Source of the DNA: Micromonospora coerulea
GTDB taxonomy: Bacteria; Actinomycetota; Actinomycetes; Mycobacteriales; Micromonosporaceae
DNA: 64,000 bases
NCBI RefSeq assembly: GCF_016598485.1
Contig: NZ_JAEMUW010000005.1
Coordinates: 1 to 64,000, forward strand
Direction: 5' to 3'
Part shown: piece by piece, positions 32,509 through 41,900 of the stretch
Numbering within the stretch: the stretch's first letter is position 1
Layout: the number at the start of each line of letters is the position of its first letter
Made by a program: the position numbers and the translations under genes
Notes under the pieces: model-generated
What the model saw: the letters and a program-made list of their open reading frames with translations, nothing else
What the model was told of the DNA's origin: nothing
The model's database searches: none

Positions 32509-34497
32509 TCAGGCGGGGGTGTGGGTGTTGGGGTGGGGGCGGCGTTGGGCGAAGGTGGCGAAGGCCGTCAGGGATTCCGGGTTGGCCAGGGCGCCCTTGG
32601 CGGCCGCCGAGTCGACCGGGGTGCCGGTGAGGATCTTCTTGACCGGGACCTCCAGCTTCTTCGCCGAGAGGGTGCGGGGGACGGCTCTGACCTGATGGAT
32701 CTCGTCGGGGACGTGCCGGGGCGACAGGGCGGTGCGCAGCTCGCGGCAGATCTTCTTCCGCAGCGCGTCGTCCAGCTCCAGGCCCTCGGCGAGCACCACG
32801 AAGAGCAGCAGCTCGCCGGCGCCGCCCTGGTCGTCCTCCAGGTGCACCACCACCGAGTCGACGACCTCGTCCAGCCCCTCCACCACCGAATAGAACTCGG
32901 CGGTGCCGAGGCGGACGCCGCCCCGGTTGAGGGTGGCGTCGGAGCGGCCGGTGATCACGCAGCCACCGCGCTCGTTGATCGTGATCCAGTCCCCGTGCCG
33001 CCAGACCCCGGGATAGACCTCGAAGTACGCCTCCCGGTAGCGGACGCCGTCCGGGTCGTTCCAGAAGCCCACCGGCATGCTGGGCATCGGCGCGGTGATC
33101 ACCAGCTCGCCCAGCTCCCCGATCACCGGGGTGCCGTCGGCCGAGCGGGCTTCCACCTTCGCCCCGAGCGCCCGGCAGGTGATCTCCCCGGCGTGCACCG
33201 GCAGCAGCGGCACCCCGCCGACGAAGCCGGTGCAGACGTCCGTGCCGCCGGAGAGCGACTGGAGCTGGAGGCGGTCGCCGACGTTCTCGTACACCCAGGT
33301 GAAGCCCTCGGCGGGCAGCGGCGCACCGGTCGAGCCGACCCCGCGCAGCGCGGACAGGTCGGCGATCTCCCTTGGGACCAGACCGGCCTTGCGGCAGGCC
33401 AGCAGGAACGGCGCCGAGGTGCCGAAGTACGTGGTCCTGGTCTCCGCGGCCAACCGCCACAGCGCGCCCAGGTCCGGGTGGCCCGGGTTGCCGTCGAAGA
33501 GCACGATCGTCGCGCCCACCGCCGGCCCGGAGACCAGGAAGTTCCACATCATCCAGCCGGTGGTGGTGAACCAGAAGAACCGGTCCGCCGGGCCCAGGTC
33601 GTGGTGCAGGGCCAGCATCTTCAGGTGCTCCAGCAGGATGCCCCCGTGCCCGTGCACGATCGGCTTCGGCAGGCCAGTGGTGCCGGAGGAGTAGAGCACG
33701 TACAGCGGGTGGTCGAACGGGACCGGGGTGAAGGCCAGCGGCTCGTCGGTCCCGGCGGCCAGCTCGTCCCAGGAGAGCGCGCCCTGCGGCGGGACGCCGG
33801 CCGGATCGAGGTACGCGATGCCGACGGTGTGCTGGAGCGACGGCAGGGCGGCCCGGATGGCGGCCACCTCGCCGCGCCGGTCCACCGGCTTGTCGCCGTA
33901 CCGGTAGCCGTCGACGGCGACCAGCACCTTCGGCTCGATCTGCTGCCAGCGGTCGGTGACGCTGCGGGTGCCGAACTCCGGGGCGCAGGACGAGAAGATC
34001 GCGCCCAGGCTGGCGGTGGCCAGCAGCAGCACGTACGTCTCCGGGATGTTCGGCGCGTACGCCGCCACCCGGTCCCCGGGGCCGACGCCGAGCCGGCGCA
34101 GCCCGGCCGCCACCCGGCGGACCTGCTCGCGCAGCTCGGCCGCGGTCAGGGTGACCGGCGGGCGGGTCTGCCCGTGCGCGATCACCACCGGGTCGTCGTC
34201 CCCGCGACCCGGCATGCGCAGCACGTTCTCGGCGTAGTTGAGCGTGGCGCCGGGGAACCAGCGGGTGCCCGGCATCGCCGGGTCGGTCAACGTGGCGGTC
34301 GGCGGGGTGTGCGCGACCACCTCGAAGAATTCCCAGATCGACCGCCAGAACGCGGCAAGGTCGGTGACCGACCACTGCCACAGCGCGTCGTAGTCGGCGA
34401 ACTCCAGCCCCCGGTGCTCGGCCAGCCAGCGCAGGTAGCCGCCGATCCGGGACCGCTCGCGCACGTCGGCCGGCGGCGTCCACAGCACGTCACCCAC
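32509..34497 (-). CDS. Acetoacetyl-CoA synthetase
   Basis: The 662-residue ANL-superfamily ligase activates acetoacetate to acetoacetyl-CoA with ATP. It has the N-terminal ACAS extension, FPGATLNYAENVL, the P-loop-like YSSGTTGLPKP, WMMWNFLVSG, GGTDVCTGFVGG and the hinge/lid ITGRSDATLNRGGVRLGTAEFY. The catalytic lysine is expected in LSAKKLEVPVKKIL near the C-terminus. GTG 34497 has GGAGGGTGGAG upstream and gives the usual family length of about 650-660 residues. It links ketone-body or polyester storage to central metabolism. Confidence 0.93.
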   Translation of the reverse strand: MGDVLWTPPADVRERSRIGGYLRWLAEHRGLEFADYDALWQWSVTDLAAFWRSIWEFFEVVAHTPPTATLTDPAMPGTRWFPGATLNYAENVLRMPGRGDDDPVVIAHGQTRPPVTLTAAELREQVRRVAAGLRRLGVGPGDRVAAYAPNIPETYVLLLATASLGAIFSSCAPEFGTRSVTDRWQQIEPKVLVAVDGYRYGDKPVDRRGEVAAIRAALPSLQHTVGIAYLDPAGVPPQGALSWDELAAGTDEPLAFTPVPFDHPLYVLYSSGTTGLPKPIVHGHGGILLEHLKMLALHHDLGPADRFFWFTTTGWMMWNFLVSGPAVGATIVLFDGNPGHPDLGALWRLAAETRTTYFGTSAPFLLACRKAGLVPREIADLSALRGVGSTGAPLPAEGFTWVYENVGDRLQLQSLSGGTDVCTGFVGGVPLLPVHAGEITCRALGAKVEARSADGTPVIGELGELVITAPMPSMPVGFWNDPDGVRYREAYFEVYPGVWRHGDWITINERGGCVITGRSDATLNRGGVRLGTAEFYSVVEGLDEVVDSVVVHLEDDQGGAGELLLFVVLAEGLELDDALRKKICRELRTALSPRHVPDEIHQVRAVPRTLSAKKLEVPVKKILTGTPVDSAAAKGALANPESLTAFATFAQRRPHPNTHTPA

Positions 34498-34709
34498 TGC
34501 TCCACCCTCCCTGAGGCCCGTCACGACACTGTGCATGGGCCGTGGCGCCATCTTGCCCTACCTCGCAGCGCCATTCTCCGCACCGGGTGCCGGTCAGGGG
34601 GCGTGGCCGGCCCACACGGCCCCACCGCCGCAGGTGTGGCCGGGCACCGGTACCGGTCCGCGCCGCACCGGGGAGGCCCGGACCGGCCGGCACCATCCCC
34701 GCGGGGTGC

Positions 34710-35228
34710 TCAGCCGGCGCGGTGGGCCTGGATCGCCCGGCGTCGGGCGAGGCGGTGAGCGCGGCGGATCTCCGCCTCCCGGAACCGCCGCTCGTCCTCC
34801 GGGGTCTCCGGCAGCACCGGCCGGACCGCCCGCGGCGCGCCGCCCACGTCCACGCCGACGAAGACGAGGTACGCGGTGGCCACCCGGACCGGCTCGTCCT
34901 CGGCCGAGTCCCAGCGCTCGGCGACCACCTTCACGCCCACCTCCATCGAGGTGTTGCCGGTCCAGTTCACCTGGGCGTGTGCGTGCACCAGGTCGCCCAC
35001 CCGGACGGGCTCGGAGAAGACGATCTCGTCGATCGAGGCGGTCACCGCGGTGCCGCCGCTGTGCCGCGCCGCGGCCGCTCCGGCCACGTCGTCGACGAAC
35101 TTCATCAGTACCCCACCGTGCACGGTCCCGTACAGATTGACATCGACCGCAGTCATGATCCGGCTGAGCGTGACCCGGGAGTACGACGTCGGCTTGCCCG
35201 CCGCCACGGTGGAGGGGTGATCTGTCAT
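34710..35228 (-). CDS. Acyl-CoA thioesterase (hotdog fold)
   Basis: The 172-residue protein belongs to the cytosolic BACH/YciA-type hotdog thioesterases: SRIMTAVDVNLYGTVHGGVLMKFVDDVAG is the helix and catalytic loop, followed by SIDEIVFSEPVRVGDLVHAHAQV and VATAYLVFVGVD. It hydrolyses medium- or long-chain acyl-CoA. The ATG at 35228 lies seven bases after TACCGT on the minus strand, so it is probably leaderless. It is divergent from a membrane-protein gene with only 23 bp between starts. Confidence 0.9.
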   Translation of the reverse strand: MTDHPSTVAAGKPTSYSRVTLSRIMTAVDVNLYGTVHGGVLMKFVDDVAGAAAARHSGGTAVTASIDEIVFSEPVRVGDLVHAHAQVNWTGNTSMEVGVKVVAERWDSAEDEPVRVATAYLVFVGVDVGGAPRAVRPVLPETPEDERRFREAEIRRAHRLARRRAIQAHRAG

Positions 35229-35235
35229 GCCGGAA

Positions 35236-35245
35236 ACGGTACGGT
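35236..35245. promoter_or_regulatory. Overlapping divergent leaderless -10 elements
   Basis: TACCGT reads leftward at 35241-35236, seven bases before ATG 35228. TACGGT reads rightward at 35240-35245, six bases before ATG 35252. The two hexamers share positions 35240-35241. Neither gene has an SD. Confidence 0.6.
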
Positions 35246-35251
35246 GCGCGG

Positions 35252-35917
35252 ATGCGACATCTCTGGAGCTTCCTCGCCGGGTTGGTGGTGGCACCCGTCA
35301 CCTGGGTGCTCGTCACCCTCGGTCAGGACGGGTCGACACGTACCGTGCACCGCTGGGTGGAGATCGGTACGTACAGCACGCCCAACCTGATCGAGCCGGC
35401 CGTCTACCTCGGCGCCGCCGGCATCCTGCTCGGCCTGCTCGGCACGCTGCGCGTCTCGCCGCTCGGTCCGCTCGTCGCCGGGCTGCTGCTGGTCACCCCG
35501 TACATCGGGATGTTCCTCGCGCCGTTCACCGTTCGTGGTTGGATCCCCGACGACTGGAAGGTGCTCGGCGATCCCCTGCCGCTGCGCCAGCCGGTGGAGA
35601 ACGGCACGGTGTTCCTGATCGGCCTGCTGCTGCTGGTGGCGGTCCTCAGCGCCCAGCGCTGGCGGCAGTGGCCGGCGGCGACGTCCCCGGCCGAGGCGGA
35701 GCTGACCGCGGCCGACAAGCCGGTCGAGAACAACTTCTCGCTCAGCGACTGGCCGTCCACCGGCGCCAGGGACGACCGGGGCACCGCCCCGCTGACCCTC
35801 GGCTATCCCGACCCGACCCCCACCGAACCGCTGCCCCGCCGGGCCACCGGCGAGTCGCCGTGGTCGGCGCCGCCCCGCGCTGCCACCCGACCGGAGGGCA
35901 CCACCGAGATCCGATGA
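35252..35917 (+). CDS. Hypothetical membrane protein
   Basis: The 221-residue protein has about four hydrophobic segments in residues 1-140 (LWSFLAGLVVAPVTWVLVTL, PAVYLGAAGILLGLLGTL, GPLVAGLLLVTPYIGMFLA, TVFLIGLLLLVAVLS), then a charged, proline-rich cytoplasmic tail of about 80 residues. No family was recognised. It ends in a strong hairpin terminator shared with convergent fadE25. Confidence 0.8.
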   Translation: MRHLWSFLAGLVVAPVTWVLVTLGQDGSTRTVHRWVEIGTYSTPNLIEPAVYLGAAGILLGLLGTLRVSPLGPLVAGLLLVTPYIGMFLAPFTVRGWIPDDWKVLGDPLPLRQPVENGTVFLIGLLLLVAVLSAQRWRQWPAATSPAEAELTAADKPVENNFSLSDWPSTGARDDRGTAPLTLGYPDPTPTEPLPRRATGESPWSAPPRAATRPEGTTEIR

Positions 35918-35922
35918 CCGTC

Positions 35923-35953
35923 GCGGGCGGGCCGGCGACCCCGGCCCGCCCGC
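35923..35953. terminator. Bidirectional hairpin terminator
   Basis: GCGGGCGGGCCGG (35923-35935) and CCGGCCCGCCCGC (35941-35953) form a 13-bp perfect stem with a 5-nt loop between two convergent genes. There is no T-tract. Confidence 0.7.
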
Positions 35954-35971
35954 CCCAACGGTTCCGGCCGG

Positions 35972-37135
35972 TCAGCCCTTGAGCAGCTGACGGGCCATGA
36001 CGATGCGCTGCACCTGGTTGGTGCCCTCGTAGATCTGGGTGATCTTGGCGTCCCGCATCATCCGCTCGACCGGGTAGTCCCGGGTGTAGCCGTAGCCGCC
36101 GAGCAGCTGCACCGCGTCGGTGGTGATCTCCATCGCGGCGTCCGAGGCGAAGCACTTCGCGGCCGCGCCGAAGTAGGTCAGGTCCGCGTCACCGCGCTCC
36201 GACTTGCCGGCCGCGGTGTAGGTGAGCTGTCGGGCCGCCTCCAGCTTCATGCCCATGTCGGCGAGCATGAACTGGATGCCCTGGAACTCGGCGACCGCCT
36301 TGCCGAACTGCTTGCGCTCGCTCACGTAGCCCTTGGCGTAGTCCAGCGCGCCCTGGGCGATGCCGACGGCCTGGGCGGCGATGGTGACCCGGGTGTGGTC
36401 CAGGGTCTTCATCGCCGTGGCGAAGCCGGTGCCCTCCGCGCCGATCATCCGGTCCGCCGGGATCCGGACGTTGTCGAGGTAGACCTCGCGGGTCGGGGAG
36501 CCCTTGATGCCGAGCTTCTTCTCCGGCGCGCCGAAGCTCACCCCGGCGTCGGACTTCTCCACCACGAAGGCGGAGATGCCCCGGGAGCGGGCTGTGGGAT
36601 CAGTCACAGCGAAGACGGTGTAGTACTCGGAGACGCCGGCGTTGGTGATCCACCGCTTCACGCCGTTGAGCACCCAGTGGTCCCCGTCACGCACCGCGCG
36701 GGTCGTCATCGAGGCGGCGTCGCTGCCCGCCTCCGGCTCCGACAGGCAGTACGAGAACATCGCGTCGCCGGCCGCGACGGGGGTCAGGTACTTGCGCTTG
36801 AGCTCCTCGGAGCCGGCCAGGATCAGCGGCATCGTGCCCAGCTTGTTCACCGCCGGGATCAGCGAGGACGAGGCGCAGGCCCGGGCCACCTCCTCGATCA
36901 CGATGGCCGTGGCCAGCGCGTCCGCGCCGGCGCCGCCGTACTCGACCGGGATGTGCGGGGCATGGAAGTCCGCGGCCCGCAGCGCGTCGTACGACGCCTT
37001 GGGGAACTCGCCGGTCTCGTCGGCCTCCGCCGCGTGCGGGGCCACCTTGGCCGCACAGACCTCACGGACCGCCTCCCGGATCGCCTCGTGCTCCTCGGGC
37101 AACCGGTAGACGTCGAATGACTGCTCTGCGGCCAT
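35972..37135 (-). CDS. fadE25: Acyl-CoA dehydrogenase (FadE25-like)
   Basis: The 387-residue flavoprotein has MFSYCLSEPEAGSDAASMTTRA (FAD/substrate binding), RWITNAGVSEYYTVFAVTD, and the C-terminal YEGTNQVQRIVMARQLL including the region of the catalytic glutamate. It catalyses the first step of acyl-CoA oxidation with an electron-transfer flavoprotein. GGGGAGGGG precedes the ATG. The location before purK-purE parallels M. tuberculosis Rv3274c, hence the name. Chain-length preference cannot be read from sequence. Confidence 0.92.
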   Translation of the reverse strand: MAAEQSFDVYRLPEEHEAIREAVREVCAAKVAPHAAEADETGEFPKASYDALRAADFHAPHIPVEYGGAGADALATAIVIEEVARACASSSLIPAVNKLGTMPLILAGSEELKRKYLTPVAAGDAMFSYCLSEPEAGSDAASMTTRAVRDGDHWVLNGVKRWITNAGVSEYYTVFAVTDPTARSRGISAFVVEKSDAGVSFGAPEKKLGIKGSPTREVYLDNVRIPADRMIGAEGTGFATAMKTLDHTRVTIAAQAVGIAQGALDYAKGYVSERKQFGKAVAEFQGIQFMLADMGMKLEAARQLTYTAAGKSERGDADLTYFGAAAKCFASDAAMEITTDAVQLLGGYGYTRDYPVERMMRDAKITQIYEGTNQVQRIVMARQLLKG

Positions 37136-37378
37136 GCTGGCCCCTCCCCTTCACCGCTATCATGCCCAGTCTGTAGCGGCGGAGAACCGCCGACCGCGCA
37201 GAGTGAAGGATAGCGACCGGGGTTCTGGTGCTCGTTACCGCCGCGTAGGCTCGTGCGTGACAGGCCTCGACGCCGACCGGCGACCACAGCACGACACCCC
37301 CCAAACCGGTGCCCGGAAAGGCGCCGCAGCCGAACGCGACGCAAGGAAGCGCCGCCAGTGCGAGCGGAGAAGACAGGC

Positions 37379-38806
37379 GTGACGATCCCGTACCCGAACA
37401 CCCAGCCGGTGCCGGCCATCGCCGCGGTGACCCCGCCGTCCGGCGCGGCCCGGCCCCGGGTGACCTTCCTCGGCACCGGCTACCTCGGCGCGACGTACGC
37501 CATCTGCTACGCGGAACTCGGCTACGAGGTGCTCGGCTTCGACGTGGACGCCGACAAGATCGCCAAGCTGAACGCGGGCGAGGTGCCGATCCACGAGCCC
37601 GGCCTGGACGAGCTGCTGCGGCGCAACCTGGCCGCCGGCCGGCTGCGGTTCAGCACCGACATCGCCGAGGCCGCCGAGTTCGGTGACGTGCACTTCATCT
37701 GCGTGGGCACCCCGCAGCGCGCCGACGGCATGGGCGCCGACCTGTCGTACGTCGAGGCCTCGGTGACCAGCCTGGCCCAGCACCTGACCCGCAAGGCGCT
37801 GATCGTCGGCAAGTCGACCGTGCCGGTGGGCACCGCTGAGTGGGTGGAGCAGTTGGTCGGCAAGCACACCCCGGCCGACCTGGGCGTCGAGGTGGCATGG
37901 AGCCCGGAGTTCCTCCAGGAGGGCTTCGCCGTCGACGACGTGCTGCGCCCCAACCGGATCGTGGTCGGCGTGAAGAGCGAGTGGGCCAACGGCATGCTCT
38001 ACGCCGCCCACAAGGGCGTCTTCGACCTGGCCGCCACCGAGGACCGCGAGGTGCCCCTGGTGGTCACCGACTTCGCCACCGCCGAGCTGGTCAAGGTCGC
38101 CGCGAACGCCTTCCTCGCCACCAAGATCTCCTTCATCAACGCGATGGCCGAGGTCTGCGAGGCCGCCGGGGGCGACGTCACCCAGCTGGCCCGCTCGATC
38201 GGGTACGACCCCCGGATCGGCAACCGCTTCCTCCAGGCCGGCCTCGGCTTCGGCGGCGCCTGCCTGCCCAAGGACATTCGGGCCTTCCAGGCCCGCGCGC
38301 AGGAGCTGGGCGCCGGCGAGGCGCTGCGCTTCCTGCACGAGGTGGACCTGATCAACCTGCGTCGGCGGACCCGGGTGGTCCAGCTGGCCGCCGAGCTGCT
38401 CGGCCGCCGCTCCGGCCCGGCCGGCCCGGACCTGTCCGGCACCCGGATCGCCGTGCTCGGCGCCACCTTCAAGCCCAACACCGACGACGTCCGGGACGCC
38501 CCGGCGCTGGCGGTCGCCTCGCTCCTGTCCAAGGCCGGGGCGGACGTGCACGTCTTCGACCCGCAGGGCACCGAGAACGCCCGCCGGGCGGTGCCCGAGC
38601 TGACGTACGAGGAGAGCATGACCGACGCCGTCGCCGACGCCGACCTGGTCTGCGTGCTCACCGAGTGGGCCGAGTTCCGCAACGCGGACCCGGTCGCCCT
38701 CGGCGAGCTGGTCAAGGGCCGGCGGGTGGTCGACGGGCGCAACTGCCTCGACTCCACACTGTGGACCCAGGCGGGTTGGGACTACCGCGGCATGGGCCGC
38801 CCCTGA
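37379..38806 (+). CDS. UDP-glucose / GDP-mannose dehydrogenase family protein
   Basis: The 475-residue NAD-dependent four-electron dehydrogenase oxidises a sugar nucleotide to the uronic acid. Motifs are VTFLGTGYLGATYAICYAELG (Rossmann), the catalytic cysteine in GFGGACLPKD, and VLGATFKPNTDDVRDAPAL in the C-terminal domain. UDP-glucose is the likeliest substrate. I take GTG 37379 (GGAG nine bases upstream); GTG 37358, seven residues earlier, is also plausible. A textbook terminator with T-tract follows. Confidence 0.9.
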   Translation: MTIPYPNTQPVPAIAAVTPPSGAARPRVTFLGTGYLGATYAICYAELGYEVLGFDVDADKIAKLNAGEVPIHEPGLDELLRRNLAAGRLRFSTDIAEAAEFGDVHFICVGTPQRADGMGADLSYVEASVTSLAQHLTRKALIVGKSTVPVGTAEWVEQLVGKHTPADLGVEVAWSPEFLQEGFAVDDVLRPNRIVVGVKSEWANGMLYAAHKGVFDLAATEDREVPLVVTDFATAELVKVAANAFLATKISFINAMAEVCEAAGGDVTQLARSIGYDPRIGNRFLQAGLGFGGACLPKDIRAFQARAQELGAGEALRFLHEVDLINLRRRTRVVQLAAELLGRRSGPAGPDLSGTRIAVLGATFKPNTDDVRDAPALAVASLLSKAGADVHVFDPQGTENARRAVPELTYEESMTDAVADADLVCVLTEWAEFRNADPVALGELVKGRRVVDGRNCLDSTLWTQAGWDYRGMGRP

Positions 38807-38823
38807 CCCCGATCCGACGCGTA

Positions 38824-38865
38824 CGGCCGGCCGTGGAACTGCGCCACGGCCGGCCGCTTCTTTTT
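38824..38865 (+). terminator. Rho-independent terminator after sugar-nucleotide dehydrogenase
   Basis: CGGCCGGCCGTGG (38824-38836) pairs perfectly with CCACGGCCGGCCG (38844-38856), 13 bp with a 7-nt loop, followed by CTTCTTTTT. A real U-tract is uncommon in this genome type and makes this the clearest intrinsic terminator in the window. Confidence 0.9.
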
Positions 38866-38965
38866 GTTGCCCCGAACCCGCCGGCAACTGTCGAAATCCA
38901 CGCCCGCGCAGGGCATGCTGCGACAGTGGAGGTCCACACTGCGGGCCGGCGGACGGAGGGGTGTC

Positions 38966-41900
38966 GTGCAGACCTTCAGGTGCGCCTCGTGCGGTCGGGA
39001 GATCAAGCCGGCCGTCATCTGCCCGCACTGCGGGGCCGACCAGCCACAGTGGGCCGAGCACCTGGCGGAGATCGAGCGTTCGATCGCGGAGATGAAGGCG
39101 CGGGACGCCGAGATCGCCCGCGAGCAGCGGCAGATCGCCGCGAAGATGCAGGCCGCCCTCTTCCAGCGGGACATCCTCGCGCACGCGGGTGAGGAGCGGA
39201 TCAAGCAGGCCACCCGGCCCCGCCGGGTGCTGCGCCGCCGGCCGGGCCGCCGACCGCCGACCGCCACCACCGGCGCGCCGCCCCGGGTGCCCCGGCAGGG
39301 CACCCCGCCGCCCGGCCCGGACGACCTCCCGCCCCCGCCGCCCCCGTCCACCGCGCACTGGCTGGATGTGGACGACCCGGAGCACCCGCCGGAGGCCTCC
39401 TCCCGCGAGGTGCAGAACATCCCCCTCGGGCTCGGCGCGCTGCTGCTGGGCGTGGCGGCGGTGGTCTTCGCCGCGGTCGCCACCAGCTCGATGGACGCGC
39501 TGGCCCGGCTGGGCGTGCTGCTGGTCGCGACGGTGCTGATGCTGCTCGCCCCGCCGGTGCTGGCCCGCCGCGGGCTCACCTCGACCGCCGAGACGATCGC
39601 CGCGGTCGGCCTGCTGCTGGTGCCGCTCGCCGGGTACGCGCTCTGGGCGGTCGACCGGATCGGCGCCGACTCGTCCGGCGCGGTCTTCGCCGGGTCGATC
39701 TTCCTGCTGACCACCCTGGTCGCCTTCGGGTACGCCCGCGGGACCGGGCTGCGCGCGCCCCGGTTCGCCACCGTGCTCGCCGCCCAACCGGTGCTGCCGC
39801 TGCTGGCGTATGACCGGATCACCGGGCCGGCCGGCTGGGCGCTGGTGCTGACCGTGGTGGCCGTCGTGGATCTCGCCCTGGTCCGTTCGGCGGTGATCGT
39901 CGAGCGGCCGGTCCGGCGCGACCTGCCCGCCCCGCCGCCGGCGGCGCCGCGCCAGCGCGCCACCGAGGGTCGCCCGGAGACGGACCCCGAGGAGTCCGCC
40001 GAGGTGCTCGGTGCGGAGCCGGTTACCGCCCCGACGCCCGGACCGGCCCGCCCGGTGCCCTGGCTGGGCGAGCTGACCTGGGTGCTGCACGGCGCGGCGG
40101 TCGCGGTCGCCCTGGCGTACGCGGTCACCGCGCTGCTGCGCGCCGACACGGTGCCGGTCGCCACCGGGGCGGGCGCCACGCTGCTGCTCGCCGCACTGGT
40201 CGGACTCGTCGGCACGCTGGTGCTGCGGCGGCCGCCGCTACCGGACGTCGGTGCCGGCATCCTCACCCTCGCCGTGATCGGGGCGCTGAGCCGCGTCGCC
40301 TCGGTCGCCTTCCCCGGCCGGTCGCTGCTGCTCATCGCCGCGGTCATCGCGCTCACCGGGCTGGCCGTGCGGGCCGTACCGGAGGCGGCCCGGCGTGGAC
40401 CGCAGCTCGCCTCGGCGGTGGCCCTGACGGTCAGCGGGCTGGTGGTGGCCGGTGGCGCGCTCCGCGCCGGGCTGGCCCCGGCGCGGGCGGCCATGCCCGC
40501 GTGGTCGGCGGACCTGGATCGGTGGCACGGCACGCTGGCCGAGGCGGTCGGGCCGACCGGGTGGCAGCTCGCCGCCAGCGCCTTCCTGCTCACCATCGCC
40601 GCGGTGGTGGCACTGCCCCCGGAGATCCGGCGCGAGTTCGCGGTGCTCGGGGCCGCACTGACCGCGCTCGCCGTGCCGGCCTCCCTCGGGCTGGGCTGGG
40701 CGGCGGCCCCCTGGCCGATGCTGCTGGCCGCGGTGGGCATCGGCGTGCTGGGGCTCTCGGCGGACACCGGGCGGGCCGCGGTGGTGCACGCGGTGACCGC
40801 CTTCGGGCTGGGCAGCGTCGGCGCCGCGGCCTCGCTGTCCCGTCCGGCACTGACCGCAGCCGCGCTGACCACCCTCTTCCTGGCCGGCGCGCTGGTCTCG
40901 CTGACCCCCCGGATCCGGATCGCCCCGGCGGCGGCGGACACGGTCTCCGGCTGGGCCGCCGGCGGGGCGGCGTTCGCGCTGCCCGGTGCGGTCGCCGCGT
41001 TCGTCGCCGCCACGGTGCCGGCCGACCCGAGCCCCACGCCGGCGAGCCTGCGCGAGGTCACCGTGCCGGTGCTCGCGGCGAGCTTCCTCGCCGTCTGCGT
41101 GACCCTCGGCTACGCGGCCATCGTCCAGGTCGCGCAGCGGCACCTCAGCCTGCCGCACGCGGTGGGCACCGGGCTCGGCGCGCTGGCGGTCGCCGCGGCC
41201 GCCTTCGGCGCGCCCGGCACCACCAGCGCCGACGCCTGGGTGGGCGCGTTGCTGCTGGTCGCCGCGGTACTGCTCTTCCTCGCCCCGTCCATCGACCGGG
41301 GCCGCCGCGCGGACCTCTCGCTGGACGGATCCGACCTGGCCGCCGCCGCGACCACCGCCGCGCTGATCGCCACCCTCGCCCGGATCGCCGCCGTGCTCGC
41401 CCCCGGTGGCCAGCTGGTGGTGGCGGCCGCGTTGGTGCTGGTGGTCGCCGTCGCGGCGCGGGCGATGCCCGAGGAGTGGCGACGCGGGCCGATCCTGGGC
41501 ATCGCGGTCGGCGGCACGCTGATCGGCCTGATCGCCGGTTGGAGTGCGCTGCGCGGCGGGCTCGGCGTGCTCGCCACCCCGGGTCCGATCTGGGCCGGTG
41601 ACCTCACCGGCTGGCCGGCCGCGCCGACCGGCGGCGCGACCTGGCAGGCGCCCATCGCGCTGGCGCTGCTGGCCGTCGCCGCGGGCATCCTGCTGCGACC
41701 GCCGTGGAAGTACGACGTGTCCGGGGTGGCCGTCGTGCTGGCCACCATCGGCACCCCGGCCGCCTTCGACCTGCCCTGGTGGTCGCCGGTGCTGGTGGGC
41801 GCCATGGTCGCCACCGTCTTCGGCATGGCGGCGGTGGCGGCGATCGACCCGCGGGCGGCGCTCTCCCGGGCCACGGTGGCCGGGGTGGTGGCCCTGCACG

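Noticed and set aside
38782..41061. Long open frame on the minus strand (759 codons)
   Set aside because: It is antisense to the giant membrane protein, has a Ser/Thr/Ala/Pro-rich composition without domains, and results from the GC codon bias of the true gene.
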